This document shows, piece by piece, positions 43,668-51,334 of a stretch of DNA of 53,819 nt (position 1 is the first letter of the stretch; every line of letters begins with the position of its first letter). A program made the translations under genes and the position numbers. This DNA comes from Acidobacteria bacterium 13_2_20CM_57_17 (GTDB lineage Bacteria; Acidobacteriota; Terriglobia; Acidiferrales; UBA7541), in NCBI GenBank assembly GCA_001914785.1, contig MNDE01000116.1:1-53819 (forward strand), given 5' to 3'. A model generated the notes under the pieces. It was not told where the DNA came from. It searched no databases and saw only the letters and a program-made list of their open reading frames with translations.

Positions 43668-46600
43668 ATGAAACCTCTTCCAGGGCCAGTCCCCTGCCCT
43701 TATCATGTTCTTTACTCCGCAGTGCCTCCCCACAGGTCGTTCACATACTATTCCAAACAGGCGCTGCTCCTAGCAGTCGTTTTCGCCGTCTCGTCGCTCT
43801 CGATTGCCGGCTTTATCGGCTGCGGGGGCGGCGGTAACAATGGGGCGGGTGGCCAGAATTCGCCCAGCTATATCCTCAGCGTCAATCCCACCGCGCTTTC
43901 GATTTACCCAGGCGGTATGGTCACCATCACGGTGACCGGCCAGGCGCTGAACGGGTTCAGCGGAAGCATGTCGGTATCCTTTGGCGGATTACCTGCCGGT
44001 GTGACGGCATCGCCGTCTAGTTTCACCTTTACGGGTTCGGGAACGCAGCAGGTTCAGTTGAACGCAGCTTCCACTGCCGGGGCTGGGAATTTGACGATAA
44101 CTGTGAATGGTTCCGGCGGGACACTCTCGCCGTCCACGCAATTCCAGCTCACGGTTACGGGACCTCCCGGCATTTCTTTATCCTTGCAGCCTGCCAGTGT
44201 TTCGCTCATCCCTACGGTGCAGCAGCAGGTGCAGCTTTCCGTCAATGCGATCAACGGCTTCAACCAACTCGTCAGCGGAAGTGTTAGCGGCTTGCCTTCC
44301 GGCGTGAGCGTGAGCAGTTCGACTTTCAGTGTTTTTCCGGGGGGTACGGCGACGTTCTACTTCACAGCCGCAACCGGTGCGTCTTCGGGCACGGTCACAT
44401 TCAGCGCGAGCAGCGGATCCGTTACTGCTACGGCGCAGTTGCCCATCTCCATCAACACGACGCCTGATTTTCAGCTCACTACTGGGACGAACAATTTCCT
44501 TGTGATCAGCCAGAGCGCGTCAGAGACTTTCAATATTTCCGCCGTGGGTTACAACGGATTCAGTCAACCCGTTTCGATTTCCTTCTCGGGAGTGCCAACC
44601 GGCGTCAAGCTCTCCCCGCCATCGTTCAGCCTGCAGCCGGGCGGCGGAAGCCAAGCAATAACGGTGAGCACCACGTTTTCTGCCGCACCGACCTCCAATG
44701 GAAGTTTTGTCATCACCGGTTCGGCGGGAGGGATGACCCATCAGCTCCAGATCAGCCTTTCCATTGTCGCTGCAGCTCTGAACCTGACATTGCAACCCAC
44801 AACGCTTACGGTGCCCGCCGGGGCAACCAATTCTTTTGAGCTTCAATTGGGGAATGCGAGCATTGGGACGCCAATCGGAAGCATCGCATTGCGGGTTAGC
44901 GGCGTGCCTTCCGGCGTAACGGTATCACCGACGAGCTACACGTCTCCGCCTCAGGGAGTCGGATTCAATGTGTACGTCACGGCAGGCACGGGAGCCACGG
45001 CAGGCACGCTTACGGTAACGGCGACCTTCGGCCCGGCTCAGGCTACGGCTTCCATGCCGATTGTGATTGGCCCTCCGGATCAGTTCAAACCGGTTGCCCT
45101 GAGCACTGCGGATCTACTGCTCCGCGCCGACACGCTGGCTCCCTATTACGGTTTCCCGCCGCCGAACTACACGGTCTACCATGCGGCGACGCAAAGATTT
45201 TTTTCGACCGAGCCGTATCTCAGCCGACTCTACGTCGTGGACGCGACTGCAAAAAAACTAACAGCAACTCTAACCATTCCCGGCGCATTCGGTCTCGATC
45301 AGGCTCCGGATGGCAGCGTGCTCTATGTCGGCACGATGCTGGGCGACTTGTACGTTGTTGACCCCGTACAACTGACGATCGTGAAGCGCTATGCCGCGAG
45401 CACGATCAGCCAATACGGATTCCCGGCAAATGCGGTATACGCGCTTGCCAACGGCAAATTGATTCTTGAAACCTATTTCCTCGTACCTGGCTTTTCCTGG
45501 GTTGACGGGAACGGGCCGATCGCGTTGTGGGATCCGGCTACGAATAACATCACGGTATTCGGACAAAGCGGCACCGGCTACGGATATAACGGCTCGGCAC
45601 CGACGGTCCCTTCGTGTTTCAACAGAGTTGAGAACGTGATCCTTACAAACAATCGCACGCGAGTTCTTCTTGCCCCGGTCCTTACCGGATCGGGTAGTTC
45701 GCAGCTCTGTTCCCTGGACCCTGCAACTGGCACCTGGAACCTGTCCGGACAGCTCTCAGGAGGCTCCCTGAGCTCGCTCACGACGTTTGGCGTTTCATCT
45801 GACGGCAACACTCTTTTCGCCTTCGATGGGTACAACATTTACAATCTCGATCCTGCGACCCTCGCGGTGAAATCTTCGTTTGCCGCGTCGGCTCCAAAAA
45901 CAGCCTCTTACGCCCCAATCTCCGTTCTCCTAGTGGGTCCAGATAAGAGCTCCGTCTTCCTAACCGACCCGAATGGTTCGGATGTATTCGATAAGTACGA
46001 CGTCGCGACGGGAAAACTGAGCGGGTGGATTTCTCAGCTGAATATGCCTGCTCCGGGTTCGTATTCGACGGTTCAACCGATGTATCAGGGGATCACTCCG
46101 GGGGGATTGGCCAGCGGTGTGATCCCCGGTGGAGGAATCGGGCTGCTTGACACAATGGCGGTGCAGCCACTGCCCATCGGATCGCGGTTTACGGAAACGC
46201 AACTGGCAATTCCGTTTGGCCCCGTTACCGGGGGAACAATGACGAGCTGGCTCCCCAATATTGGCGGTGTGCCTCCTCCACCACTAGGAAGCATCTATTT
46301 TGGCGCCAACGCGGCCAGCGCTATCAACAACAATGGTTTTCCCGGCTTTCTGGAAGCCGTCACACCAGCGGGAAATCCAGGCCCGGTTGACGTTCGGACA
46401 TTTGCGACGGACGGCTCATCCCAAGTGATCCCCGATGGCTTTTCGTACGGTCCCTGGGTTTTGGAGTCTGCCACCACGTATTCAACAGTGGAGGGTGGCG
46501 GGACGGGAGAGTTGTTCGGTTACGGTTTCGGGCCACAGCTTTACACGGGAGGCGCGCTTTTCATAAAACCTCCGTCTGACCTTCAAGTGACGGTTGGGGG

Positions 46601-47927
46601 CGCTACGGCCACGGTTGCCGATTTTAGTCCTAATCCGTACGGCTCGACCTACTTCACGGCACCGGTTTTTCCGTCGAATGCCTTGCACTATACGATTCCT
46701 CCGGGGACGGCGGGGACGTCTTCAAGCATAGATGTAACGAACTCCACGGGTTCCACGATTGCCACGCAGCAGATGAACTATTTGCCCCCCGTCCAGCGGT
46801 ATGCGGTGTCGGGACAATTAGCCGACGGCATGTACGATGGAATCCGCAATGTCTATTACTTCAGCGATGCGAACCAGATTCGTGTTTTCTCGTTGACGCA
46901 GAATGCCTGGCTCCCGTCAATTCCCATTCCGGCGCCTCAGGGCGCGTCCGGACCACAACGCCTGATAGGGATGGCAATGTCTCCTAATGGCGCCAGTCTC
47001 GCCGTAGCCGATGCTGGGGCCACTGCGGTGTATGTAATCGACCTGAATCATTCTAATGCCCTAAAGAGTTTTCCCTACGCTTCGCAATTCCTTCCCTTGA
47101 CGGAAGTGCCGACAGCTTTGGCCATAACCAACAGTGGCGTTGTGTATGTGGCGACTTCCGACCTCAATGGGGACGGAGGCTGCGGCTTTCTGCTTCGGCT
47201 TGATCCCACGACTGGGCTTTTGAGCAATGTGGGGCCTTCGTCTTCGGGAAATTGCCTCCCGACTCAAGGCGGGATGATCGGCGGGAGCATCGTCACTTCG
47301 GCGGATGGCACGCGGATCTTCTTCAACGACGATGGGATCCTCGGATATCTAGATACAGTGTCGGGCCAAGTCACTATTCCGAATAACGGCTATTCTGTCT
47401 TCGCGCCGAATGGTTACGAGCTCGAGATGAGCGGGACCCAAACTCGCCTTTTTGCTGATGGATTCTTTGTGGACACAAACCTTAACGGCATCGGGTTGCA
47501 GGTGCTGAACGTCCCCGAGAGCATCGACGCAAACTATCTTTATGGCGGGGCCTTTTCGGCAAACGGCAGTCTCTTCTTCCAGCCCGGCACTAATGCCATC
47601 GACGTCTTCGACGGAGTTACTGGGGCGTTTCGCGCTCGCATAGCTTTACCCTTGCCGCTTTCGCCGAATTTCCGCGCTCTGGTCGCAAACGGGAAAGATG
47701 ACCGAATCATCGCCATCACCGGCAATGGGGACGGCATCGCCGTGATAGATCTCAGTTCGATTCCAGAGCCTGCTCCTGTAACTTGGTTATCTGCGATCGC
47801 AGCTCCAGCCGTGACATGGAGTCCTCCATTCCCCGAGACATCAAGTCGGCGCCTACCTGGAAGCCCTCTACAGACGATTCGTCGCCTAGCCAGCCCGCTC
47901 TTGCGGAGCCGTTCGCAGTGGCGTTAG
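43668..47927 (+). CDS. Giant surface lipoprotein with Ig-like repeats and beta-propeller
   Basis: 1419 residues. The amino terminus has a membrane segment and lipobox (LLLAVVFAVSSLSIAGFIGC), with a lipidated Cys followed by a Gly-rich linker. Residues about 70-460 hold four Ig-like domains of the kind ISLSLQPASVSLIPTVQQQ...GLPSGVSVSSSTF. Residues about 470-840 and 1050-1390 have WD/YVTN-like propeller repeats (AATQRFFSTEPYLSRLYVVDA, GMAMSPNGASLAVADAGATA), and an IPT/TIG-like domain sits near 930-1040 (LFGYGFGPQLYTGG). The last about 30 residues are arginine-rich and look like read-through of a truncated end. It is the only gene between two att-like scars. Confidence 0.8.
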   Translation: MKPLPGPVPCPYHVLYSAVPPHRSFTYYSKQALLLAVVFAVSSLSIAGFIGCGGGGNNGAGGQNSPSYILSVNPTALSIYPGGMVTITVTGQALNGFSGSMSVSFGGLPAGVTASPSSFTFTGSGTQQVQLNAASTAGAGNLTITVNGSGGTLSPSTQFQLTVTGPPGISLSLQPASVSLIPTVQQQVQLSVNAINGFNQLVSGSVSGLPSGVSVSSSTFSVFPGGTATFYFTAATGASSGTVTFSASSGSVTATAQLPISINTTPDFQLTTGTNNFLVISQSASETFNISAVGYNGFSQPVSISFSGVPTGVKLSPPSFSLQPGGGSQAITVSTTFSAAPTSNGSFVITGSAGGMTHQLQISLSIVAAALNLTLQPTTLTVPAGATNSFELQLGNASIGTPIGSIALRVSGVPSGVTVSPTSYTSPPQGVGFNVYVTAGTGATAGTLTVTATFGPAQATASMPIVIGPPDQFKPVALSTADLLLRADTLAPYYGFPPPNYTVYHAATQRFFSTEPYLSRLYVVDATAKKLTATLTIPGAFGLDQAPDGSVLYVGTMLGDLYVVDPVQLTIVKRYAASTISQYGFPANAVYALANGKLILETYFLVPGFSWVDGNGPIALWDPATNNITVFGQSGTGYGYNGSAPTVPSCFNRVENVILTNNRTRVLLAPVLTGSGSSQLCSLDPATGTWNLSGQLSGGSLSSLTTFGVSSDGNTLFAFDGYNIYNLDPATLAVKSSFAASAPKTASYAPISVLLVGPDKSSVFLTDPNGSDVFDKYDVATGKLSGWISQLNMPAPGSYSTVQPMYQGITPGGLASGVIPGGGIGLLDTMAVQPLPIGSRFTETQLAIPFGPVTGGTMTSWLPNIGGVPPPPLGSIYFGANAASAINNNGFPGFLEAVTPAGNPGPVDVRTFATDGSSQVIPDGFSYGPWVLESATTYSTVEGGGTGELFGYGFGPQLYTGGALFIKPPSDLQVTVGGATATVADFSPNPYGSTYFTAPVFPSNALHYTIPPGTAGTSSSIDVTNSTGSTIATQQMNYLPPVQRYAVSGQLADGMYDGIRNVYYFSDANQIRVFSLTQNAWLPSIPIPAPQGASGPQRLIGMAMSPNGASLAVADAGATAVYVIDLNHSNALKSFPYASQFLPLTEVPTALAITNSGVVYVATSDLNGDGGCGFLLRLDPTTGLLSNVGPSSSGNCLPTQGGMIGGSIVTSADGTRIFFNDDGILGYLDTVSGQVTIPNNGYSVFAPNGYELEMSGTQTRLFADGFFVDTNLNGIGLQVLNVPESIDANYLYGGAFSANGSLFFQPGTNAIDVFDGVTGAFRARIALPLPLSPNFRALVANGKDDRIIAITGNGDGIAVIDLSSIPEPAPVTWLSAIAAPAVTWSPPFPETSSRRLPGSPLQTIRRLASPLLRSRSQWR

Positions 47928-48083
47928 ATCGCTAAAACCACCGCTACGAATGTGATGGCCAATTCGAAGGGCGCTCGTCAAGCGGCGAGCCAACGGCTGA
48001 ACACGAGTCGCTTAATCCCGACAAACGCTCAATGGCAGCGAACGAATGAACGAATGGCAATACGGAAGTAAGAAAGAAAAAAG

Positions 48084-48147
48084 ATAATGGACGTGAAGGG
48101 ATTCGAACTCCTGACCCCCTGCTTAAACGGCAGGTGCTATACAGGAC
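48084..48147 (-). pseudogene. Decayed tRNA-Lys(TTT)-like fragment
   Basis: On minus: TAGCACCTGCCGTTTAAGCAG, then GGTCAGGAGTTCGAATCCC and TTCACGTCCA. The anticodon arm CCTGC-CGTTTAA-GCAGG would read TTT, but position 33 is G instead of the invariant U, the T-stem has a mismatch, the 5' half is absent and CCA is missing. Confidence 0.5.
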
Positions 48148-48177
48148 AATCTTCGGCGCTATTTTGTTGAAACGAAT

Positions 48178-48314
48178 ATGGTTGGTGGACGTGGCGGGAC
48201 TCGAACCCGCGGCCCCCTGCTTGCAAAGCAAGCGTAAATTCAATCTAAGTCGTTGCTTCGGTTGCGCTTATTAGTTTCAAGCCTTTCTTAGATTGCTCCA
48301 AAGTTGCTCCAAAA
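48178..48314 (-). mobile_element. Att-like scar 2: integrase 3' end plus tRNA-Ala 3' half
   Basis: Second copy of the 137-bp repeat. The 36 nt starting AAATTCAATCTAAGTCGTTG are identical to copy 1, and the integrase-tail codons (LEQLWSNLRKA, stop) match in frame. The tRNA-Ala part has a perfect T-stem (GCGGG/CCCGC), so it is the better-preserved copy. Confidence 0.75.
48183..48233 (-). pseudogene. tRNA-Ala(TGC) 3' fragment
   Basis: Anticodon arm CTTGC-TTTGCAA-GCAAG, T-arm with GGTTCGAGTCC, and ACGTCCACCA. Only the 3' half exists; upstream on minus is spacer and integrase tail, not a D-arm. Confidence 0.75.
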
Positions 48315-48415
48315 AGATAGCCATCGACAAGCGGCGTCAGCGAGGCCGCCTACTTTTACAGCGGATCCTGGACGCGAGTAATCCAGCTGCGGTAGACGAA
48401 TTTCACCTTAAGACT

Positions 48416-48631
48416 CTACGCTACCCACTTCATCATCAGTTTCTTGCGCTTTTTCGCACAGTCGAGAAGATAAAGGTTGATTAACTTCTGGTAAGGAAGT
48501 CCTGTCTCATCCGCCAGTCCCTTGAAATAGTCCACGACTTCCGCACTCAAGTTGATTCCAACGGCTTGTTTCTTGCCCGCGTACGGGTTCTTGAGTTCTT
48601 TCATCTTGGAAAAGTCATATTCCTTCTTCAT
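48416..48631 (-). CDS. brnA: BrnA-type antitoxin
   Basis: 71-residue basic antitoxin with a C-terminal ribbon-helix-helix-like stretch (QAVGINLSAEVVDYFKGLAD, GLPYQKLINLYLLDCA). In the Brucella BrnTA system the antitoxin binds BrnT and represses the operon. Its start overlaps the end of brnT by 17 nt, the usual toxin-first order. Confidence 0.88.
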   Translation of the reverse strand: MKKEYDFSKMKELKNPYAGKKQAVGINLSAEVVDYFKGLADETGLPYQKLINLYLLDCAKKRKKLMMKWVA

Positions 48632-48899
48632 AAAATCTAACCTCCTTCTTGGTTGCCTTCCGCGCGAAAATGATCCGAATCACTGAATCGGATTCCTTAT
48701 AGCAGTGAACGACGACCAGAGGTCTTGCCGTTGAACTCACTCCGATGAGGATAAACCGATCCTCCTCCTCTGAGTGTTCTGGATCATGGAAGAGGCGTGC
48801 ATTCGGATCGCGGAAAGCGCTCTGGGCTTCTTCAAACCACACTCCATGCTTCGTCCGATTGCCCCTATTTTCCCTCTCGTCCCACTCGAAGCGGAGCAT
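48615..48899 (-). CDS. brnT: BrnT-type ribonuclease toxin
   Basis: 94-residue toxin with the BrnT pattern: FEWDERENRGNRTKHGVWFE at the N-terminus, LFHDPEHSEEEDRFILIG in the middle and IRIIFARKATKKEVRFYEE at the end. BrnT is a RelE-fold ribonuclease that stops translation under stress. The ATG at 48899 has no Shine-Dalgarno site; the sequence just upstream is an AT-rich palindrome, so initiation may be leaderless. The pair is AT-richer than its neighbours and sits beside the att-like scar. Confidence 0.9.
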   Translation of the reverse strand: MLRFEWDERENRGNRTKHGVWFEEAQSAFRDPNARLFHDPEHSEEEDRFILIGVSSTARPLVVVHCYKESDSVIRIIFARKATKKEVRFYEEGI

Positions 48900-48900
48900 T

Positions 48901-48917
48901 TCTAGATATTATCTAGA
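48901..48917. promoter_or_regulatory. Palindromic operator candidate of brnTA
   Basis: TCTAGATA-T-TATCTAGA, 8-bp perfect inverted repeat, one nt upstream of the brnT start. A further CTAGATATAG half-site follows to about 48922. The minus-strand sequence carries TATATCT, which could be the -10 element, so the repeat would overlap the promoter and start site, as expected for BrnA autorepression. Confidence 0.6.
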
Positions 48918-49006
48918 TATAGTGTAGATTGCAAGCGGGCGGTAGCGTCGAGGAATGGCACCCATACGGGGTGCAGACCGTGCCAGAGTTTCTGGAATTC
49001 AGTTCC

Positions 49007-49957
49007 TCAGCGGAGTTCGGTCAACAAAGCGCTCCAGGCTTCGCGCTCGCGGTCAGCACCCACCAGCGGACGCAACCTTGCGACCCGGTCTTGGAGGTCA
49101 CGATAAAACCCGTCATTGGATTCCGCCTTCTGGAGCTGTTCCCGAAGTGCCCCGCTATCGCCCACGGGAAAGTATCCTGTATATTCTTTTCCCAAAATGC
49201 CGACCGAGCCGGGAATAAGCGACGAAATGACCGGAGTGCAGGCGGCGATGGCTTCGCTGACAACGTTGGCCCCGCCCTCAAGGTGAGACGTGAGCGCCAG
49301 CAGGTGCGAGCGGGCCAATAGATCCACAGCTTTTTCGTGCGTGAGAGGTCCCAGCCAGTGGTAGCGCAGATTGGTCCGCTGTTCGCCTTCCACCTGTCCC
49401 TGAAACTCCGGGTCCAGCAAGGCCCCGGCGTGCTTTACCTGAATCTTCGACGAAGCCGGCAACTCGCGGACGGCATACGCCGCCCGCAGCGGGTCCTTGA
49501 CCCGCCGCACGTGCGCCAGCACGCACACCTGGAAACAACCCTCTTCCCGCGGAGGAGATATTGCGGGGCGCTCAGCCGATTGGTAAATTACGCTCACTTT
49601 TCCCCGCGCGCTTTCGGGAACGGCCCGCACTGCAAGCTCCTGCAGCACAACAATCCTCGTTGCCAGATCCAGCGAACGCATTGCTTCGGCGCCCTTCTCC
49701 AGGTCGCCGTAGATGTCCGTGCCGGTCAGCGCGAGAATGAGCGGGGCACGTCGATGCTTCTCGCGAAAACGCCGCATCGCCGCAAAGCTGTGACGCGCGT
49801 GCAAAGCAATCAGCAGGTCGCATTGTTCCTCATTCCAGTCTCGCTGGACGTCGACTTCGTTGCCTAATTCTCTCAGGAGCCGTGCCCAGCGATCCGCGGT
49901 GGTCCGGTTTCCGGTGTGGATTTGCGCGGGTGCCGGCGTAACTAGTGTGATTTTCAC
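49007..49957 (-). CDS. senB: Selenosugar synthase SenB (GT4-like glycosyltransferase)
   Basis: 316 residues of the TIGR04348 glycosyltransferase family, shown in other bacteria to attach selenophosphate selenium to UDP-GlcNAc-type sugar and make the selenosugar precursor of selenoneine. Landmarks: ITLVTPAPAQIHTGNRTTAD and RWARLLRELGNEV at the N-terminus, LIALHARHSFAAMRRFREKH, LALTGTDIYGDL, and the nucleotide-sugar motif SHLEGGANVVSEAIAACTPV (E-x7-E type). It starts 6 nt after the SenA stop, so the two are translated together. A generic glycosyltransferase is the alternative, but the SenA neighbour makes SenB the best call. Confidence 0.9.
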   Translation of the reverse strand: MKITLVTPAPAQIHTGNRTTADRWARLLRELGNEVDVQRDWNEEQCDLLIALHARHSFAAMRRFREKHRRAPLILALTGTDIYGDLEKGAEAMRSLDLATRIVVLQELAVRAVPESARGKVSVIYQSAERPAISPPREEGCFQVCVLAHVRRVKDPLRAAYAVRELPASSKIQVKHAGALLDPEFQGQVEGEQRTNLRYHWLGPLTHEKAVDLLARSHLLALTSHLEGGANVVSEAIAACTPVISSLIPGSVGILGKEYTGYFPVGDSGALREQLQKAESNDGFYRDLQDRVARLRPLVGADREREAWSALLTELR

Positions 49958-49963
49958 TCGCTG

Positions 49964-51298
49964 TTATGGCCGGCAGGTGCGAAATCCCGCCCACACGTCG
50001 CGGCGATCCGGCGGATAGAAGTTCCGCCAGGTATTGCGGAGCAGCCGCGGCTGCGTCGGCCACGCGCCGCCGCGCAGGACCTTGTGCGTACCGAACCACG
50101 GTTGCGAGTATTCACGGTAGGGATCGATTTCAAACCCGGGGTATGGCCCGAAGTCGGTGGCAGTCCATTCCCACACATTGCCGATCATCTGGCGGCAGCC
50201 AAACGCGCTGTCGCCGGCCGGGAACGCGCTGACGTTCACCGCGCCCATTGCTCGCAATCCCAAGTTGGCGTGTTCCACTCCCGGTGCTTCGCCGCCCCAG
50301 GGAAACCGGTGCTTTACGTCCGCAAGTTCCTTGCCGGAATGGGCCGGTTCGGCCGAGGCAGCCACTTCCCATTCGGCCTCGGTCGGCAATCTGCGCCCAG
50401 CCCAATTACAGTAGGCCTCGGCCTCCCACCAGTTGACGTGCAGTACAGGGCGGTGCGGCTCCAGCGGCGTCCACTGATCGAAATTGCGCCGCAGCCAGCG
50501 TCCCGCTGCTTCGCGCTTCCAATACACGGGATACTCCGCGTGTGCACTCTCGCACCAGTTCCATCCCGGCTCGCTCCAGAATTCTCGCCGGCTGTATCCC
50601 CGTCCTTCCACGAACTCCGCAAATTCCGCTTGCGTCACCGCCGCGCGCGCGATCGCGAACGGAGGCACCTCAACCGCGTGCGCCCACTTCTCATTGTCGA
50701 AAACAAACGGCTCTTCGCGACCCGCTCCCAGCAGAAAACGTCCTCCGGGAACTTGCGCATCTCCGCGCAGTGGTCCCGCCCCGCTGGAAATCACCGCCTC
50801 CAATCCGGAAATAAAGGGTGCGGTCCACCCATGCGTTTGCCGCGTGTACGTGAAAGCTTCCGTGTGCATGTCCTCGTGGAAAACGCCTAGAGCAATAAAA
50901 TAACGGTCGTTCTCGGTGAGCTTCGCCCGTTCGATACGCTCCAGTACACGGTCGCGCACGGCCATCATGTACGCCAACGTGTCGGCGCGCGACGGCAACG
51001 GCAAGCTCCAACGCGTGTCATGCGGGATGGCGGCTGAATCGTAGAGCGAGTCCCCGTCAGCGCGGATCGGCGTCGCACCAGCCGCGTGACGCAACGCCCA
51101 TTTTTCCTGGAACCAGGCGACGTGGCCGATTTCCCACAACAAGGGATTCACGATCCGCAGTTGCGGGCCCAGGAGCTGCTCGTCCGAGAGATCCGCCACA
51201 ACTTCCAGCGTCCTCCGTCGCGCGTCACGCACCCACGCGGCGAGCGCCGCGTCTCGCTTCACCGAACCATCCGCCGCAGCTTGTTGGGGAGCTGCCAC
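49964..51298 (-). CDS. senA: Selenoneine synthase SenA (EgtB-like non-heme iron enzyme)
   Basis: Joins the selenosugar to hercynine, the ergothioneine-type reaction with selenium. Start chosen at the GTG at 51298 (444 aa; GAAGGTGG lies just upstream); a TTG at 51322 would add eight residues. The DinB-like domain supplies iron ligands: His in EIGHVAWFQE and the HEDMHTE pair (residues about 59, 141 and 145 by this start). The FGE-sulfatase-type domain follows (VPGGRFLLGAG, HVNWWEAEAYCNWAGRRLPT) and ends GGAWPTQPRLLRNTWRNFY, WAGFRTC. It lies between the permease and senB genes in one tight run. EgtB itself is the alternative; the linked SenB argues for selenoneine. Confidence 0.9.
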   Translation of the reverse strand: MAAPQQAAADGSVKRDAALAAWVRDARRRTLEVVADLSDEQLLGPQLRIVNPLLWEIGHVAWFQEKWALRHAAGATPIRADGDSLYDSAAIPHDTRWSLPLPSRADTLAYMMAVRDRVLERIERAKLTENDRYFIALGVFHEDMHTEAFTYTRQTHGWTAPFISGLEAVISSGAGPLRGDAQVPGGRFLLGAGREEPFVFDNEKWAHAVEVPPFAIARAAVTQAEFAEFVEGRGYSRREFWSEPGWNWCESAHAEYPVYWKREAAGRWLRRNFDQWTPLEPHRPVLHVNWWEAEAYCNWAGRRLPTEAEWEVAASAEPAHSGKELADVKHRFPWGGEAPGVEHANLGLRAMGAVNVSAFPAGDSAFGCRQMIGNVWEWTATDFGPYPGFEIDPYREYSQPWFGTHKVLRGGAWPTQPRLLRNTWRNFYPPDRRDVWAGFRTCRP

Positions 51299-51334
51299 AT
51301 GCCACCTTCGGGCCGGGAACAACAGACAAGAATC

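Larger units (their letters stand above)
47928..48415. other. Mobile-element debris between lipoprotein and brnTA
   Basis: No gene. It contains a decayed tRNA-Lys fragment, the second att-like scar with its tRNA-Ala fragment, and the last dozen codons of an integrase-like frame (LEQLWSNLRKA and stop). Confidence 0.55.
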
